This document shows positions 1 to 8,347 of a DNA stretch of 64,000 bases, piece after piece; the first letter of the stretch is position 1, and every line of letters starts with the position of its first letter. The translations under genes and the position numbers were made by a program. Source of the DNA: Polaribacter sp. MED152 (GTDB lineage Bacteria > Bacteroidota > Bacteroidia > Flavobacteriales > Flavobacteriaceae); NCBI RefSeq assembly GCF_000152945.2, contig NC_020830.1, positions 1,746,501-1,810,500 of the forward strand, read 5' to 3'. The notes below the pieces were generated by a model, which had not been told where the DNA came from, did not search any database, and was given only the letters and a program-made list of their open reading frames with translations.

Positions 1-1513
1 CCATATCTATACCATAACAATCTGGATATCTAATTTGAGGAGCAGAAGAAACCACCACAATTTTCTTAGGGTTTAATCTGTCTAAAATTTTAATGATACT
101 TTTCTTTAAAGTTGTTCCACGAACAATACTATCATCTATAATTACTAAGTTATCTGTAGGTTTTACAACACCATAAGTTATATCGTAAACATGTTCTACT
201 AAATCATCTCTAGAATTATCATCAGCAATAAACGTTCTTAATTTTGCATCTTTAATTGCAATTTTTTCAAAACGTGGTCTCTCAGATAAAATTTCTGTTA
301 CCTTTTGTGCAGACAATTTTGTACCACCAGCTAATATTTTAGCCGTTTTTTGTTGATTTAATAAATCTTCAGCAGCTTCTGTCATTCCATAAAATGATGT
401 TTCTGCAGTGTTTGGTATGTAAGAAAATACCGAGTTTGAAACATCCGAATTTATAGATTTTAAAACTTGTGGAAACACATATTTACCTAAGTTTTTACGC
501 TCTTCGTAAATGCTAGCATCACTACCTCTAGAAAAATAAATTCGCTCAAAAGAACATGATTTCTTTTCTCTAGGCTCATTTACTTTTTTAATAGAAACTT
601 TACCACTTTTCTTTATTATTAAAGCATGACCTCTTTCTAACTCTTGCACTTTATCTATAGACACATTAAATACAGTTTGTATAACTGGTCTTTCTGATGC
701 AACAACTACAACTTCATCATCTTCATAAAAAAAGGTTGGTCTAATTCCATTTGGATCTCTTAATACAAAAGCATCTCCATGACCTACTAAACCAGCCATT
801 GCATAACCACCATCCCAATTTTTAGAAGAACGTTTTAAAACTTTCTTTAAGCTTAAATTTTCTTCTATAAATGGTGATGCATCTTTTTTATTAAATCCTT
901 GTTTTTTAGCTTTTTGATAAAGTTTACCCACTTCATCTTCTAAGAAATGCCCAATTTTTTCCATTACAGTTACAGTATCTGTAAACTCCTTTGGATGTTG
1001 CCCTAACTCAATTAACTCGTCTAACATTTGGTTAGAGTTTGTCATATTAAAATTACCTGCAACAATAAGGTTTTTATGTTTCCAATTGCTTTGACGCAAA
1101 AAAGGATGTACACTTTCTATAGAGTTTTTACCAAACGTTCCATAACGTACATGACCTAAAAATAAATTACCCACATATGGCATGTGTTCTTCTTGCCAAG
1201 CAACATCGTCTTTTTTGTCTGGATTAACTTCTAGAACACCATTTATTCTATCGTTAATTTGTGCAAAAATATCTTGAATAGGTTGCGTTTTATTAGAACG
1301 TACTCTACTAATATATCTAGTTCCTGGCTCTATATTAAACTTTACACTTGCAAAACCAGCACCATCTTGACCACGATTGTGTTGCTTTTCCATTAACAAG
1401 TACATCTTATTAATTCCGTAAAAAGCAGAACCGTATTTGTCTTTATAAAATTGTAATGGCTTCTTTAATCGAACCAAGGCAATTCCACATTCGTGTTTAA
1501 TTGCGTCACTCAT
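1..1513 (-). CDS. purF: Amidophosphoribosyltransferase (PurF-type), C-terminus cut by window edge
   Basis: The enzyme transfers the amide nitrogen of glutamine to PRPP, the first committed step of purine synthesis, in the cytoplasm. My translation gives 504 codons before the window ends. The N-terminus reads MSDAIKHECGIALVRLKKP: Cys9 followed by Gly fits the Ntn-hydrolase nucleophile exposed after removal of a short propeptide. The glutaminase part contains GHVRYGTFG. The phosphoribosyltransferase half carries the PRPP-binding motif VIIDDSIVRGTTLK at about residues 455-468 and ends in the family signature QIRYPDCYGIDM. The start at 1513 is the first ATG, just before Cys9. A terminator hairpin separates it from the kinase gene upstream. 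The family call is firm. Flavobacteria can carry more than one PurF-like protein, so whether this is the main biosynthetic copy is not proven. Confidence 0.88.
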   Translation of the reverse strand, partial: MSDAIKHECGIALVRLKKPLQFYKDKYGSAFYGINKMYLLMEKQHNRGQDGAGFASVKFNIEPGTRYISRVRSNKTQPIQDIFAQINDRINGVLEVNPDKKDDVAWQEEHMPYVGNLFLGHVRYGTFGKNSIESVHPFLRQSNWKHKNLIVAGNFNMTNSNQMLDELIELGQHPKEFTDTVTVMEKIGHFLEDEVGKLYQKAKKQGFNKKDASPFIEENLSLKKVLKRSSKNWDGGYAMAGLVGHGDAFVLRDPNGIRPTFFYEDDEVVVVASERPVIQTVFNVSIDKVQELERGHALIIKKSGKVSIKKVNEPREKKSCSFERIYFSRGSDASIYEERKNLGKYVFPQVLKSINSDVSNSVFSYIPNTAETSFYGMTEAAEDLLNQQKTAKILAGGTKLSAQKVTEILSERPRFEKIAIKDAKLRTFIADDNSRDDLVEHVYDITYGVVKPTDNLVIIDDSIVRGTTLKKSIIKILDRLNPKKIVVVSSAPQIRYPDCYGIDM

Positions 1514-1542
1514 TTATTCTAGTATTTGTTGTTTTTACTACA

Positions 1543-1572
1543 AAAAAATCCGCGTTTTTAGGCGCGGATTTT
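1543..1572 (-). terminator. Rho-independent terminator after the PfkB kinase gene
   Basis: Inverted repeat AAATCCGCG / CGCGGATTT with a short AT loop and T-rich flanks. It lies between the stop of the kinase gene (1576) and the purF start (1513), so it should separate the two minus-strand genes into different transcripts. Confidence 0.75.
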
Positions 1573-1575
1573 CAT

Positions 1576-2502
1576 TTATGATAATTCTATATCAAATTGC
1601 GTTAACTCTTTAAAAGCTTGCAAGCGATTTTTTACTTCTTCTTTCGTAAGCTCCTGCATTCGTTCTGTACCAAACTTCTCTACACAGAAAGATGCCAAAT
1701 TAGAACCATAAATTATGGCGTTTTTCATATTCTCAAAAGAAATGTCTTCAGTTTTTGCTAAATAACCACAAAAACCTCCTGCAAATGTATCTCCTGCTCC
1801 TGTTGGATCAAAAACCTCTGCTAAAGGCAAAGCTGGTGCAAAAAACATTTTACCTTCATTAAATAATAAAGCTCCATGTTCTCCTTTTTTAATCACCACA
1901 TATTTAGGACCCATTGTATGAATCTTTTTAGCTGCATTGACTAATGAATATTCACCAGAAAGTTGGCGAGCTTCTTCATCATTAATTGTAACTACATCTA
2001 CTCTTTTCAGCACTTCATGCAAATCATTTAAAGCAATATCCATCCAAAAATTCATAGTATCTAAAACTACCAATTTTGGTCTTTCGTTCATTTGATCTAA
2101 AACAGAAGCCTGCGTTAATGGGTGTAAATTACCCAACATTACAATACCTGAATCTTTAAAGTTTTCTGGAACAACTGGCTGAAAATTTTCTAAAACATTC
2201 AATTCTGTAACCAAGGTATCTCTAGAATTCATATCATTATGATATTTACCACTCCAGAAAAACGTTTTTCCTTCTTTAATTATTTCAATACCATCTGTAT
2301 TAATACCTTTGGTATTCATCATTTCTAAATAACTATCAGGAAAATCTCCCCCAACTACAGAAACAACTCCGGTTTTTACACCAAATTGACTTGCTGCTAA
2401 ACCTACAAAAGTTCCTGAACCACCAAGAATTTTATCGGTTTTACCAAATGGAGTTTCAATTGCATCAAAAGCTACTGTACCAACTGCTAATAATTTGCTC
2501 AT
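1576..2502 (-). CDS. PfkB-family carbohydrate/nucleoside kinase
   Basis: An ATP-dependent small-molecule kinase of the ribokinase/PfkB superfamily, 308 residues, a normal length. The N-terminal substrate-side motif GGSGTFVGLAASQFG lies near residues 28-42. The C-terminal PfkB signature DPTGAGDTFAGGF starts at residue 232, with Asp238 of GAGD as the predicted catalytic base. The substrate cannot be read from sequence: ribose, fructose-type sugars and adenosine are all used in this superfamily. It sits upstream of purF on the same strand but behind its own terminator, so a purine-linked role is only suggestive. A candidate promoter (TTTG, 18-base spacer, TATTTTTG, minus strand 2588-2559) lies in the divergent intergenic region shared with sufE. 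Confidence 0.85.
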   Translation of the reverse strand: MSKLLAVGTVAFDAIETPFGKTDKILGGSGTFVGLAASQFGVKTGVVSVVGGDFPDSYLEMMNTKGINTDGIEIIKEGKTFFWSGKYHNDMNSRDTLVTELNVLENFQPVVPENFKDSGIVMLGNLHPLTQASVLDQMNERPKLVVLDTMNFWMDIALNDLHEVLKRVDVVTINDEEARQLSGEYSLVNAAKKIHTMGPKYVVIKKGEHGALLFNEGKMFFAPALPLAEVFDPTGAGDTFAGGFCGYLAKTEDISFENMKNAIIYGSNLASFCVEKFGTERMQELTKEEVKNRLQAFKELTQFDIELS

Positions 2503-2527
2503 TTCTTAAATATAATCAGTAATTTTG
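2492..2527 (+). promoter_or_regulatory. Candidate sufE promoter (TTG - 22 - TAATTTTG)
   Basis: TAATTTTG at 2520-2527 matches the Bacteroidota -7 consensus TAnnTTTG, with a TTG about 22 bases upstream. It would give a leader of roughly 40 bases before the sufE ATG at 2577. Motif match only. Confidence 0.5.
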
Positions 2528-2558
2528 CACAACTTGTGTATGCAAGATTATTAAGATG

Positions 2559-2588
2559 CAAAAATAAGTTTTAAAAATGACTATCAAA
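2559..2588 (-). promoter_or_regulatory. Candidate promoter of the PfkB kinase gene, facing the sufE promoter
   Basis: On the minus strand TTTG (2588-2585), an 18-base spacer and TATTTTTG (2566-2559) match the Bacteroidota promoter pattern. It overlaps the first codons of sufE. The transcript would start left of the box and run toward the kinase start at 2502. Confidence 0.4.
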
Positions 2589-3002
2589 GAAATACAAGAA
2601 GAAATTATTGATGAGTTTTCGATGTTTGATGATTGGATGGAACGTTATGAATACATCATTGAATTAGGGAAATCTTTACCAATTATTGACGATAAATATA
2701 AACTAGATGAGAACCTAATTAAGGGTTGCCAGTCTAAAGTTTGGTTGTATTCTGAGTTAGATGATAACAGTGTAAAATTTACTGCAGATAGCGATGCTAT
2801 TTTAACTAAAGGAATTGTAGCACTATTGTTAAGAGTTTATTCTGGACAAAAACCAGAAGATATTTTAGTAGCAGAAACTCATTTTATAGATGAAATTGGT
2901 TTAAAAGAACACCTTTCACCTACAAGAGCAAATGGTTTAGTTTCTATGTTAAAGCAAATAAAAATGTACGCAATTGCGCAACAAGCAAAATTACAGAATT
3001 AA
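2577..3002 (+). CDS. sufE: SufE sulfur-acceptor protein for Fe-S cluster assembly
   Basis: SufE takes persulfide sulfur from the cysteine desulfurase SufS and passes it to the SufBCD scaffold in the cytoplasm. The 141-residue protein has the usual length. The sulfur-accepting cysteine is Cys51 in IKGCQSKVW, the family's hallmark motif. It heads a tight plus-strand run: the DUF59 gene starts 11 bases after its stop and the DUF2480 gene follows. Its partner sufS is not adjacent but lies at about 36.7-37.9 kb on the other strand, and sufBCD are not in the window. The call rests on the motif, the length and the DUF59 neighbour. Confidence 0.93.
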   Translation: MTIKEIQEEIIDEFSMFDDWMERYEYIIELGKSLPIIDDKYKLDENLIKGCQSKVWLYSELDDNSVKFTADSDAILTKGIVALLLRVYSGQKPEDILVAETHFIDEIGLKEHLSPTRANGLVSMLKQIKMYAIAQQAKLQN

Positions 3003-3013
3003 GATTATACAAA

Positions 3014-3334
3014 ATGACAGATAAAGAATTAGAAGAAATAGGAGACAAAATTATTAGAGTTTTAAAAACTATTTACGATCCAGAAATTCCTGTTGACATT
3101 TACGAGTTAGGTTTAATTTATGATGTATTTGTTTCTGACGAAAACAATGCTAAGATTTTAATGACGCTTACATCTCCTAACTGCCCAGTTGCAGAGAGTT
3201 TACCTGTAGAAATAGAAGACAAAGTAAAATCATTAAAAGAAATAAATGAGTGCGAAGTTGAAATAACTTTCGATCCTACTTGGACTCAAGAAATGATGAG
3301 CGAAGAAGCTAAGTTAGAGCTTGGAATGCTATAA
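3014..3334 (+). CDS. MIP18/DUF59-family Fe-S assembly protein
   Basis: A 106-residue single-domain protein of the MIP18 (DUF59) family, the group that includes SufT and the PaaD-like proteins and acts in maturation of Fe-S proteins. The sequence shows the conserved block DPEIPVDIYELGLIYDV (22-38) and the single conserved cysteine in LTSPNCPVAESLP (Cys57). It is translated directly behind sufE with an 11-base gap, which supports a role in the SUF pathway. The exact client or step is not known from sequence. Confidence 0.9.
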   Translation: MTDKELEEIGDKIIRVLKTIYDPEIPVDIYELGLIYDVFVSDENNAKILMTLTSPNCPVAESLPVEIEDKVKSLKEINECEVEITFDPTWTQEMMSEEAKLELGML

Positions 3335-3375
3335 ACGCTTCAAGAAACAAAAACTCACTCTAAAATTTTAAGAAC

Positions 3376-3885
3376 ATGCAAGATGAAATTGTAAATAGAG
3401 TTGCCAATAGTAAATTAGTAACCTTTGATTTAGAGGAAATATATCCTGAAGGAGAAAGAATTTTATTTGATATTAAAGATTGGCTTTTTCAAGAATTAAT
3501 TTTGAAAGAGAGAGATTTTAGAGTTTTGGTAAAGAACCATAATTGGTCTAAATACAAAAAAACATTTGTAGCAGTTACTTGTTCTGTAGATGCTATTATA
3601 CCTTCTTGGGCTTACATGTTAATTGCAGCAGAACTTGCACCACATGCAAATAAAGTGGTTATCGGAAATTTAGAATTATTAGAAACTGTAATTTACCAAG
3701 AGCTTATTGGGTTTTTAGATTTAAGACATCTTGCAGACAAACCTGTAATTATAAAAGGCTGTGCAGATAAACCAATACCACCTTCTGCTTTTGCTTTTTT
3801 AATTCAAAAGATTCAACCAATTGCCAAGAGTATTATGTTTGGTGAGGCTTGCTCTACAGTACCTTTGTATAAATCTAAAAATTAA
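3376..3885 (+). CDS. DUF2480 family protein
   Basis: A cytoplasmic-looking protein of 169 residues without signal peptide or membrane segments. It resembles the DUF2480 family, found in Bacteroidota beside SUF genes. Notable segments are CSVDAIIPSWAYMLIAAEL and KGCADKPIPPSAFAFL. Cysteines occur in CSVDA, KGCAD and GEACS. It follows the DUF59 gene by 41 bases on the same strand, so it probably belongs to the sufE transcript. I know of no defined biochemical function. Confidence 0.8.
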   Translation: MQDEIVNRVANSKLVTFDLEEIYPEGERILFDIKDWLFQELILKERDFRVLVKNHNWSKYKKTFVAVTCSVDAIIPSWAYMLIAAELAPHANKVVIGNLELLETVIYQELIGFLDLRHLADKPVIIKGCADKPIPPSAFAFLIQKIQPIAKSIMFGEACSTVPLYKSKN

Positions 3886-3908
3886 TTTTATTTTTTTGTA
3901 GATAATCT

Positions 3909-3916
3909 TACTTTTG
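3909..3916 (+). promoter_or_regulatory. Candidate -7 box (TACTTTTG) of the first DUF3078 gene
   Basis: TACTTTTG is an exact match to TAnnTTTG, 19 bases before the GTG start at 3936. I see no convincing TTG at the right distance upstream. Weak to moderate evidence. Confidence 0.4.
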
Positions 3917-3935
3917 CGATCAATCTATCAATAAA

Positions 3936-4799
3936 GTGAGAAGTTATTTTCTTCTTTTTTTACTTCTTTTTTCGTTCAGTTCTATAGCACAATCAAAGAA
4001 AAAAGACACACTGCCAGAACCTAAATGGAAAATTCATGGAAGGTTTGCCTTTGTATTCAATCAATCTTCGTTTTCTAACTGGAGAACTGGTGGTGTAAAT
4101 ACTATAGCAGGAAACCTAAATGTAAATTACGATTTTAACTATAAAAAAAACAACATTAACTGGGATAGCAGATTATTAACCAGCTATGGATTAAGTCATT
4201 TAAGTGAACAAGGCTGGAGAAAAACCGATGATAGATTTGAATTCAACACACTATTTGGTTTAAAAACATCAACGTATTGGTTCTTCTCATTTATAGGGAA
4301 TTTTAGAACTCAATATACCTTAGGTTACGATTACAAACAAGAACCCAAGCAAGCAGTTTCTGACTTTCTTTCTCCTGCCTATTTAACCTTTGGGCCAGGA
4401 ATGCTCTGGAAAAAGTCTGATAATTTAAGTTTAAATATAGCACCTGCAACTGCAAGATATACTTTGGTAAACGACTTTTTTTCTGGGAAGTTTGGGGTAG
4501 AAGAAGGCAGAAATACAGCATTTAGTATTGGGTATAACTTATCAGGCTACTACAAGTTTCAAATTATGGAAAACGTGGTTATGGAAAACATTTTAACCAT
4601 GTATACAGATTATCTTGCAAACGTAGGAAATATTGATGTTGATTATCAATCAAACATTGGTTTTAAAGTAAATAAACAAATAAAGATGCACCTAACTTTT
4701 CAAGCAATCATAGATGATGATTCTTCGAGTAAAATTCAATTTAGGCAATTGTTTGGTTTGGGGGTAAACTACAGTTTTCATGAAAGAGTTAGTTATTAA
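3936..4799 (+). CDS. DUF3078 family predicted outer-membrane protein (first of a tandem pair)
   Basis: A 287-residue exported protein with a clear signal peptide (residues 1-19, ending SSIAQ). The start is GTG at 3936; this placement puts the signal peptide at the very N-terminus. The mature part is rich in alternating aromatic beta-strand patterns and contains the family-type segment NQSSFSNWRTGGVNTIAG, as expected for DUF3078 proteins, which look like outer-membrane beta-barrels. The C-terminus ends in aromatic/hydrophobic alternation (GVNYSFHERVSY). It is followed by a second, divergent DUF3078-like gene at 4952. Function unknown. Confidence 0.78.
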   Translation: MRSYFLLFLLLFSFSSIAQSKKKDTLPEPKWKIHGRFAFVFNQSSFSNWRTGGVNTIAGNLNVNYDFNYKKNNINWDSRLLTSYGLSHLSEQGWRKTDDRFEFNTLFGLKTSTYWFFSFIGNFRTQYTLGYDYKQEPKQAVSDFLSPAYLTFGPGMLWKKSDNLSLNIAPATARYTLVNDFFSGKFGVEEGRNTAFSIGYNLSGYYKFQIMENVVMENILTMYTDYLANVGNIDVDYQSNIGFKVNKQIKMHLTFQAIIDDDSSSKIQFRQLFGLGVNYSFHERVSY

Positions 4800-4900
4800 A
4801 ACCTAACTTTAATCGAAAAAAACAAGCCAAACTTCTATTTAGGTAATTGATTATCAATCTAAAAAAATAAAGTAAATTGCATTTCATCTAATTTAGATAA

Positions 4901-4928
4901 TTTGAAATTTTAAATTATTTTAATTTTG
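4901..4928 (+). promoter_or_regulatory. Candidate promoter of the second DUF3078 gene
   Basis: TAATTTTG at 4921-4928 matches the Bacteroidota -7 box, with TTTG at 4901-4904 (16-base spacer, slightly short). The ATG follows at 4952. Confidence 0.45.
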
Positions 4929-4951
4929 CCAACTTATAAAAGCCAAATTTC

Positions 4952-5869
4952 ATGAAAAAAATTACACTATTATGTTTATTCGCATTTATGAGCATAACAT
5001 TACATGCTCAAAATGTAGATGAATTAAAAAAAGAGCTAGCCTCTAAAAAAGACTCCATTTCTAAACTACAAGCTAAAGCCAAAAAAATTCAGAGCAAAAT
5101 AGATGCTCTTCCAGGTTGGAAAGTTGGTGCATTTGGTACTGTGGGTGCAAGTTTATCTGGATTTAATAATTGGTATGCTAGAAACGCACCCAATGCAGAT
5201 GCTGCAAATATTGGAATTACCGTAAATGGTTTTGCCAATTTAATTCAAGAGAAATTCTTTTGGAGAAACTCTGGAAACCTTAACTTAGGTTGGGTAAAAT
5301 TAGATGATAAATCCGTTAGTGGAGACGAAGATTTTGAAACTGCTTCTGATGTATTTACGCTATCATCATTATATGGTAGAAGATTAAACAAAAAATGGGC
5401 ACTTTCTGCACTTGGAGAATACAGAACTACATTAATTGATAATTTTAATGACCCTGGATATTTAGATTTAGGTGCAGGTTTAACTTGGACACCAACTAGC
5501 CATTTAGTGGTAGTAATGCACCCAGGAAACTACAATTTTGTTTTTAGTTCCGGAGACACTGTTTTTGAATCTTCTTTAGGTGCAAAAGTGGTTGCAGATT
5601 ACACCAATAAGTATGGCGATTTAAGCGTAAAATCTAACTTATCTTTATTCCAAAGCTATAAAGATGGTGATTTATCTAACTGGACTTGGACAAACTCTCT
5701 TGGATATACACTTTGGAAAGGAGTAGGTTTAGGTTTTGAAGTAGGTTTAAGAAACAATAAGCAAGAAGCACTTAACAATGCTTTAATAGACAACCCAGCA
5801 GAAACATTTGATACTGTAGATAACAAATTACAAACCTATTGGTTGTTTGGTTTAAGCTATGCCTTTTAA
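4952..5869 (+). CDS. DUF3078 family predicted outer-membrane protein (second of a tandem pair)
   Basis: A 305-residue protein with signal peptide MKKITLLCLFAFMSITLHAQ. A short Lys-rich coiled-coil-like stretch (about residues 23-52, DELKKELASKKDSISKLQAK) precedes a beta-rich region starting with WKVGAFGTVGASLSGFNNW, which parallels NQSSFSNW in the preceding gene. The C-terminal residues LFGLSYAF end in Phe, typical of outer-membrane barrels recognised by the BAM complex. It has its own candidate promoter upstream and a strong terminator downstream, so it is probably a single-gene transcript. The cargo or role is unknown. Confidence 0.75.
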   Translation: MKKITLLCLFAFMSITLHAQNVDELKKELASKKDSISKLQAKAKKIQSKIDALPGWKVGAFGTVGASLSGFNNWYARNAPNADAANIGITVNGFANLIQEKFFWRNSGNLNLGWVKLDDKSVSGDEDFETASDVFTLSSLYGRRLNKKWALSALGEYRTTLIDNFNDPGYLDLGAGLTWTPTSHLVVVMHPGNYNFVFSSGDTVFESSLGAKVVADYTNKYGDLSVKSNLSLFQSYKDGDLSNWTWTNSLGYTLWKGVGLGFEVGLRNNKQEALNNALIDNPAETFDTVDNKLQTYWLFGLSYAF

Positions 5870-5895
5870 CAAAAAACATAAATTAATATTCTAAG

Positions 5896-5921
5896 CCTCA
5901 AGAAACTCTTGAGGTTTTTTT
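5896..5921 (+). terminator. Rho-independent terminator after the second DUF3078 gene
   Basis: Stem CCTCAAG / CTTGAGG with a 5-base loop followed by a run of T. It ends just before the next gene's -7 box, and the TTG of that candidate promoter lies inside the 3' arm of the stem. Confidence 0.85.
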
Positions 5922-5937
5922 ATTTTAATTACTTTTG
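5909..5937 (+). promoter_or_regulatory. Candidate promoter of the CNNM/CBS gene (TTG - 18 - TACTTTTG)
   Basis: TTG at 5909-5911, an 18-base spacer and TACTTTTG at 5930-5937 match the flavobacterial consensus well. The ATG at 5956 follows 19 bases later, so the leader is very short. Confidence 0.55.
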
Positions 5938-5955
5938 TAACTTAAATTTCTATGG

Positions 5956-7071
5956 ATGACATTATTATTAATTTACGCTACTGTTTCAATTTTTTTCTCT
6001 TTTTTATGTTCAATTTTAGAAGCAGTTTTACTAAGTATTACGCCTACTTTTATCAACCTTAAAAAAAGTGAAGGTTTAGAATATGCTGAAGATTTAGAAG
6101 TTTTAAAAAAAGATGTAGACAAACCTTTAATTGCTATTTTAACTATTAATACAATCGCACACACTGTAGGTGCAATATTGGTGGGTGTACAAGCAAAAGT
6201 AGCTTATGCAGAAATGTATGGTACAACCACTAGAAGTGTTTTTGGCATAGAATTTACAGAAGATGTAATGGTTGGTTTAGTATCTACTATCATGACGATT
6301 CTAATCTTAGTAGCATCAGAAATTATACCTAAAACCATAGGAGCCACTTATTGGAAAGGCTTAGCTAATTTTACTTCTAAAGCACTTAAGGTTATGATTT
6401 TTCCTTTAAAATACACAGGTATTTTATGGGTATTACAACTTACCACTAAACTTATTGGAGGTAAAGGTCATGGAAGTATTTTAAGTAGAGAAAGCTTTTT
6501 GGTAATGACAGAAATGGCTGAAAAAGATGGTGTATTTAAAAAGAATGAAAGTAAAGTAATTAGAAACTTACTAGGTTTTAAAGAGATAAAAGTAAATGAT
6601 GTAATGACACCTAGAACAGTTATGGAACTTGCAGATGAGAGCGAAACTATTCAGGCTTTTTACGAAGCTCATAAAAATTTACGTTTCTCAAGAATACCTG
6701 TTTTTAAAGAAAATCCTGATGAAATTACAGGCTACTTTTTAAAAGATCATTTATTAGAAGCCATTATTAACGGTCAAGGAAATGAGGCTTTATCTACCAT
6801 AAAAAGAGCTATTTTAATTACAGATAGAGAATTATCGATACCAGATTTGTTTGATAAATTAATTAAAGAAAAAGAACATATTGCACTTGTTGTGGATGAA
6901 TATGGTTCTGTAAGTGGTTTAGTTTCTCAAGAAGATGTTATTGAAACTTTACTTGGTTTAGAAATTATGGATGAAACTGATTCTGTTGCAGATTTACAAG
7001 CCCTTGCAAGAAAATCTTGGGAAAACAGAGCAAAACGAATGGGAATCATAAAGGATGATTTGGAGCAATAA
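5956..7071 (+). CDS. CNNM (DUF21) transmembrane protein with CBS pair
   Basis: An inner-membrane protein of 371 residues: a DUF21/CNNM domain with about four hydrophobic segments (near residues 1-25, 53-75, 100-125 and 140-160), then a CBS pair from about residue 213 (VNDVMTPRTVMEL) to 330 (DEYGSVSGLVSQEDVIETLLG). The family includes CorB/CorC/TlyC-type proteins linked to Mg2+ or Co2+ transport and, in gliding flavobacteria, GldE. Unlike many relatives it ends soon after the CBS pair and lacks the C-terminal CorC/HlyC domain. The label 'hemolysin' often applied to this family is not supported by its domains. An in-frame check rejects the ATG four bases upstream (5952). Confidence 0.87.
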   Translation: MTLLLIYATVSIFFSFLCSILEAVLLSITPTFINLKKSEGLEYAEDLEVLKKDVDKPLIAILTINTIAHTVGAILVGVQAKVAYAEMYGTTTRSVFGIEFTEDVMVGLVSTIMTILILVASEIIPKTIGATYWKGLANFTSKALKVMIFPLKYTGILWVLQLTTKLIGGKGHGSILSRESFLVMTEMAEKDGVFKKNESKVIRNLLGFKEIKVNDVMTPRTVMELADESETIQAFYEAHKNLRFSRIPVFKENPDEITGYFLKDHLLEAIINGQGNEALSTIKRAILITDRELSIPDLFDKLIKEKEHIALVVDEYGSVSGLVSQEDVIETLLGLEIMDETDSVADLQALARKSWENRAKRMGIIKDDLEQ

Positions 7072-7097
7072 CATTCTAAAATAAACACTAAAAAAAA

Positions 7098-7124
7098 TCC
7101 TACTACTTTAAAAGTAATAGGATT
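7098..7124. terminator. Bidirectional terminator between convergent CNNM and hflX genes
   Basis: Inverted repeat ATCCTA-c-TACTTT / AAAGTA-a-TAGGAT flanked by A-run and T-run. It stands between the stops of two convergent genes and can serve both strands. Confidence 0.85.
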
Positions 7125-7129
7125 TTTTT

Positions 7130-8341
7130 TTATTCCTCTTCTTTGTATTCGTAATACAAAAAGTCATTGTAAGGAAAACGTTGAATATGAATTTTCTTTA
7201 CTTCTTCATACGTTTTCTCTTTAAAGTCTTCTAGATTTTCTTTGTTTAAAGCAGAAATAAAAATCGATTCTACTTCATTATCATTCATCCATGTTTTTTT
7301 CCAATCTTGTAATGTATAATGCTCTTTACCTTTTTCTGTCTCTAAATCGTCTTCTTCTATAGTTTCATGTTGGTAAGCATCAATCTTATTAAAGACCATT
7401 AAGGTTGGTTTATCTGCACATTTGATATCTGTTAGAATAGAATTTACAGATGCAATATGATCTTCAAAATTTGGGTGAGATATATCTACAACATGTAACA
7501 ATAAATCTGCTTCTCTAACTTCGTCTAAAGTAGATTTGAATGACTCTACTAATTGAGTTGGTAATTTTCTAATAAACCCAACAGTATCTGTCATTAAAAA
7601 AGGAATGTTTTTAATAACTACTTTACGTACAGTAGTATCTAAAGTTGCAAACAATTTATTTTCTGCAAAAACATCACTTTTACTAACTACATTCATTAAG
7701 GTAGATTTACCAACATTGGTATACCCAACCAAAGCAACTCTTACCATTTTACCACGATTCTTTCTTTGAACCGCCATTTGTTTATCAATAGTTTTTAAGC
7801 GCTTTTTTAAGAGTGTTATTTTATCACGAATTATACGTCTATCTGTTTCAATCTCTGTTTCTCCTGGTCCACGCATTCCAATACCTCCTTTTTGTTTGTC
7901 AAGGTGTGTCCAAAGTCTTGTTAAACGTGGTAAAAGATATTCACTTTGAGCCAATTCTACTTGCGTTTTTGCAGAACTTGTTTGCGCTCTCTGTGCAAAA
8001 ATATCAAGTATTAAATTGGTTCTATCTAAAATTTTACAATCTAAAATTTTCTCGATATTTCTTAATTGTGCAGGAGATAACTCATCATCAAAAATAGCAG
8101 TACCAATCATGTTAGATTGTATGTACGCTTTTACATCTTCTAGTTTACCAGCTCCTAAAAATGTTTTAGGATTTGGTCTTTCCATTTTTTGAACAAAACG
8201 TTTTACAACAACACCTCCAGCAGTTTGCGTTAAAAACTCTAGTTCGTCTAAATATTCTGTTGATTTTGTTTCATCTTGCTGTTGTGTAATAACACCTATT
8301 AGTACAGCTTTTTCAGAAATGGCTTCTTTTTGATCTATCAT
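7130..8341 (-). CDS. hflX: GTPase HflX
   Basis: A ribosome-associated GTPase that in other bacteria splits stalled ribosomes. With the start at 8341 it is 403 residues. The N-terminal HflX domain contains PNPKTFLGAGKLEDV. A coiled linker carries KQKGGIGMRGPGETEIETDRR. The GTPase domain has G1 GYTNVGKST (206-214), G3 DTVGF and G4 NKID. An ATG at 8374 would add 11 residues, but a candidate -7 box (TACCTTTG on the minus strand at 8355-8348) lies inside that extension, so I prefer MIDQKEAISEKA at 8341. It is convergent with the CNNM gene and shares its terminator. Confidence 0.93.
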   Translation of the reverse strand: MIDQKEAISEKAVLIGVITQQQDETKSTEYLDELEFLTQTAGGVVVKRFVQKMERPNPKTFLGAGKLEDVKAYIQSNMIGTAIFDDELSPAQLRNIEKILDCKILDRTNLILDIFAQRAQTSSAKTQVELAQSEYLLPRLTRLWTHLDKQKGGIGMRGPGETEIETDRRIIRDKITLLKKRLKTIDKQMAVQRKNRGKMVRVALVGYTNVGKSTLMNVVSKSDVFAENKLFATLDTTVRKVVIKNIPFLMTDTVGFIRKLPTQLVESFKSTLDEVREADLLLHVVDISHPNFEDHIASVNSILTDIKCADKPTLMVFNKIDAYQHETIEEDDLETEKGKEHYTLQDWKKTWMNDNEVESIFISALNKENLEDFKEKTYEEVKKIHIQRFPYNDFLYYEYKEEE

Positions 8342-8347
8342 AGAAAA

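Noticed and set aside
5956..7071. Hemolysin, as this family is often labelled
   Set aside because: Domains are CNNM plus CBS, typical of ion-transport proteins; nothing indicates pore-forming activity.
7813..8097. Small gene antisense to hflX
   Set aside because: It lies entirely within the HflX coding sequence and its translation shows no recognisable domain.
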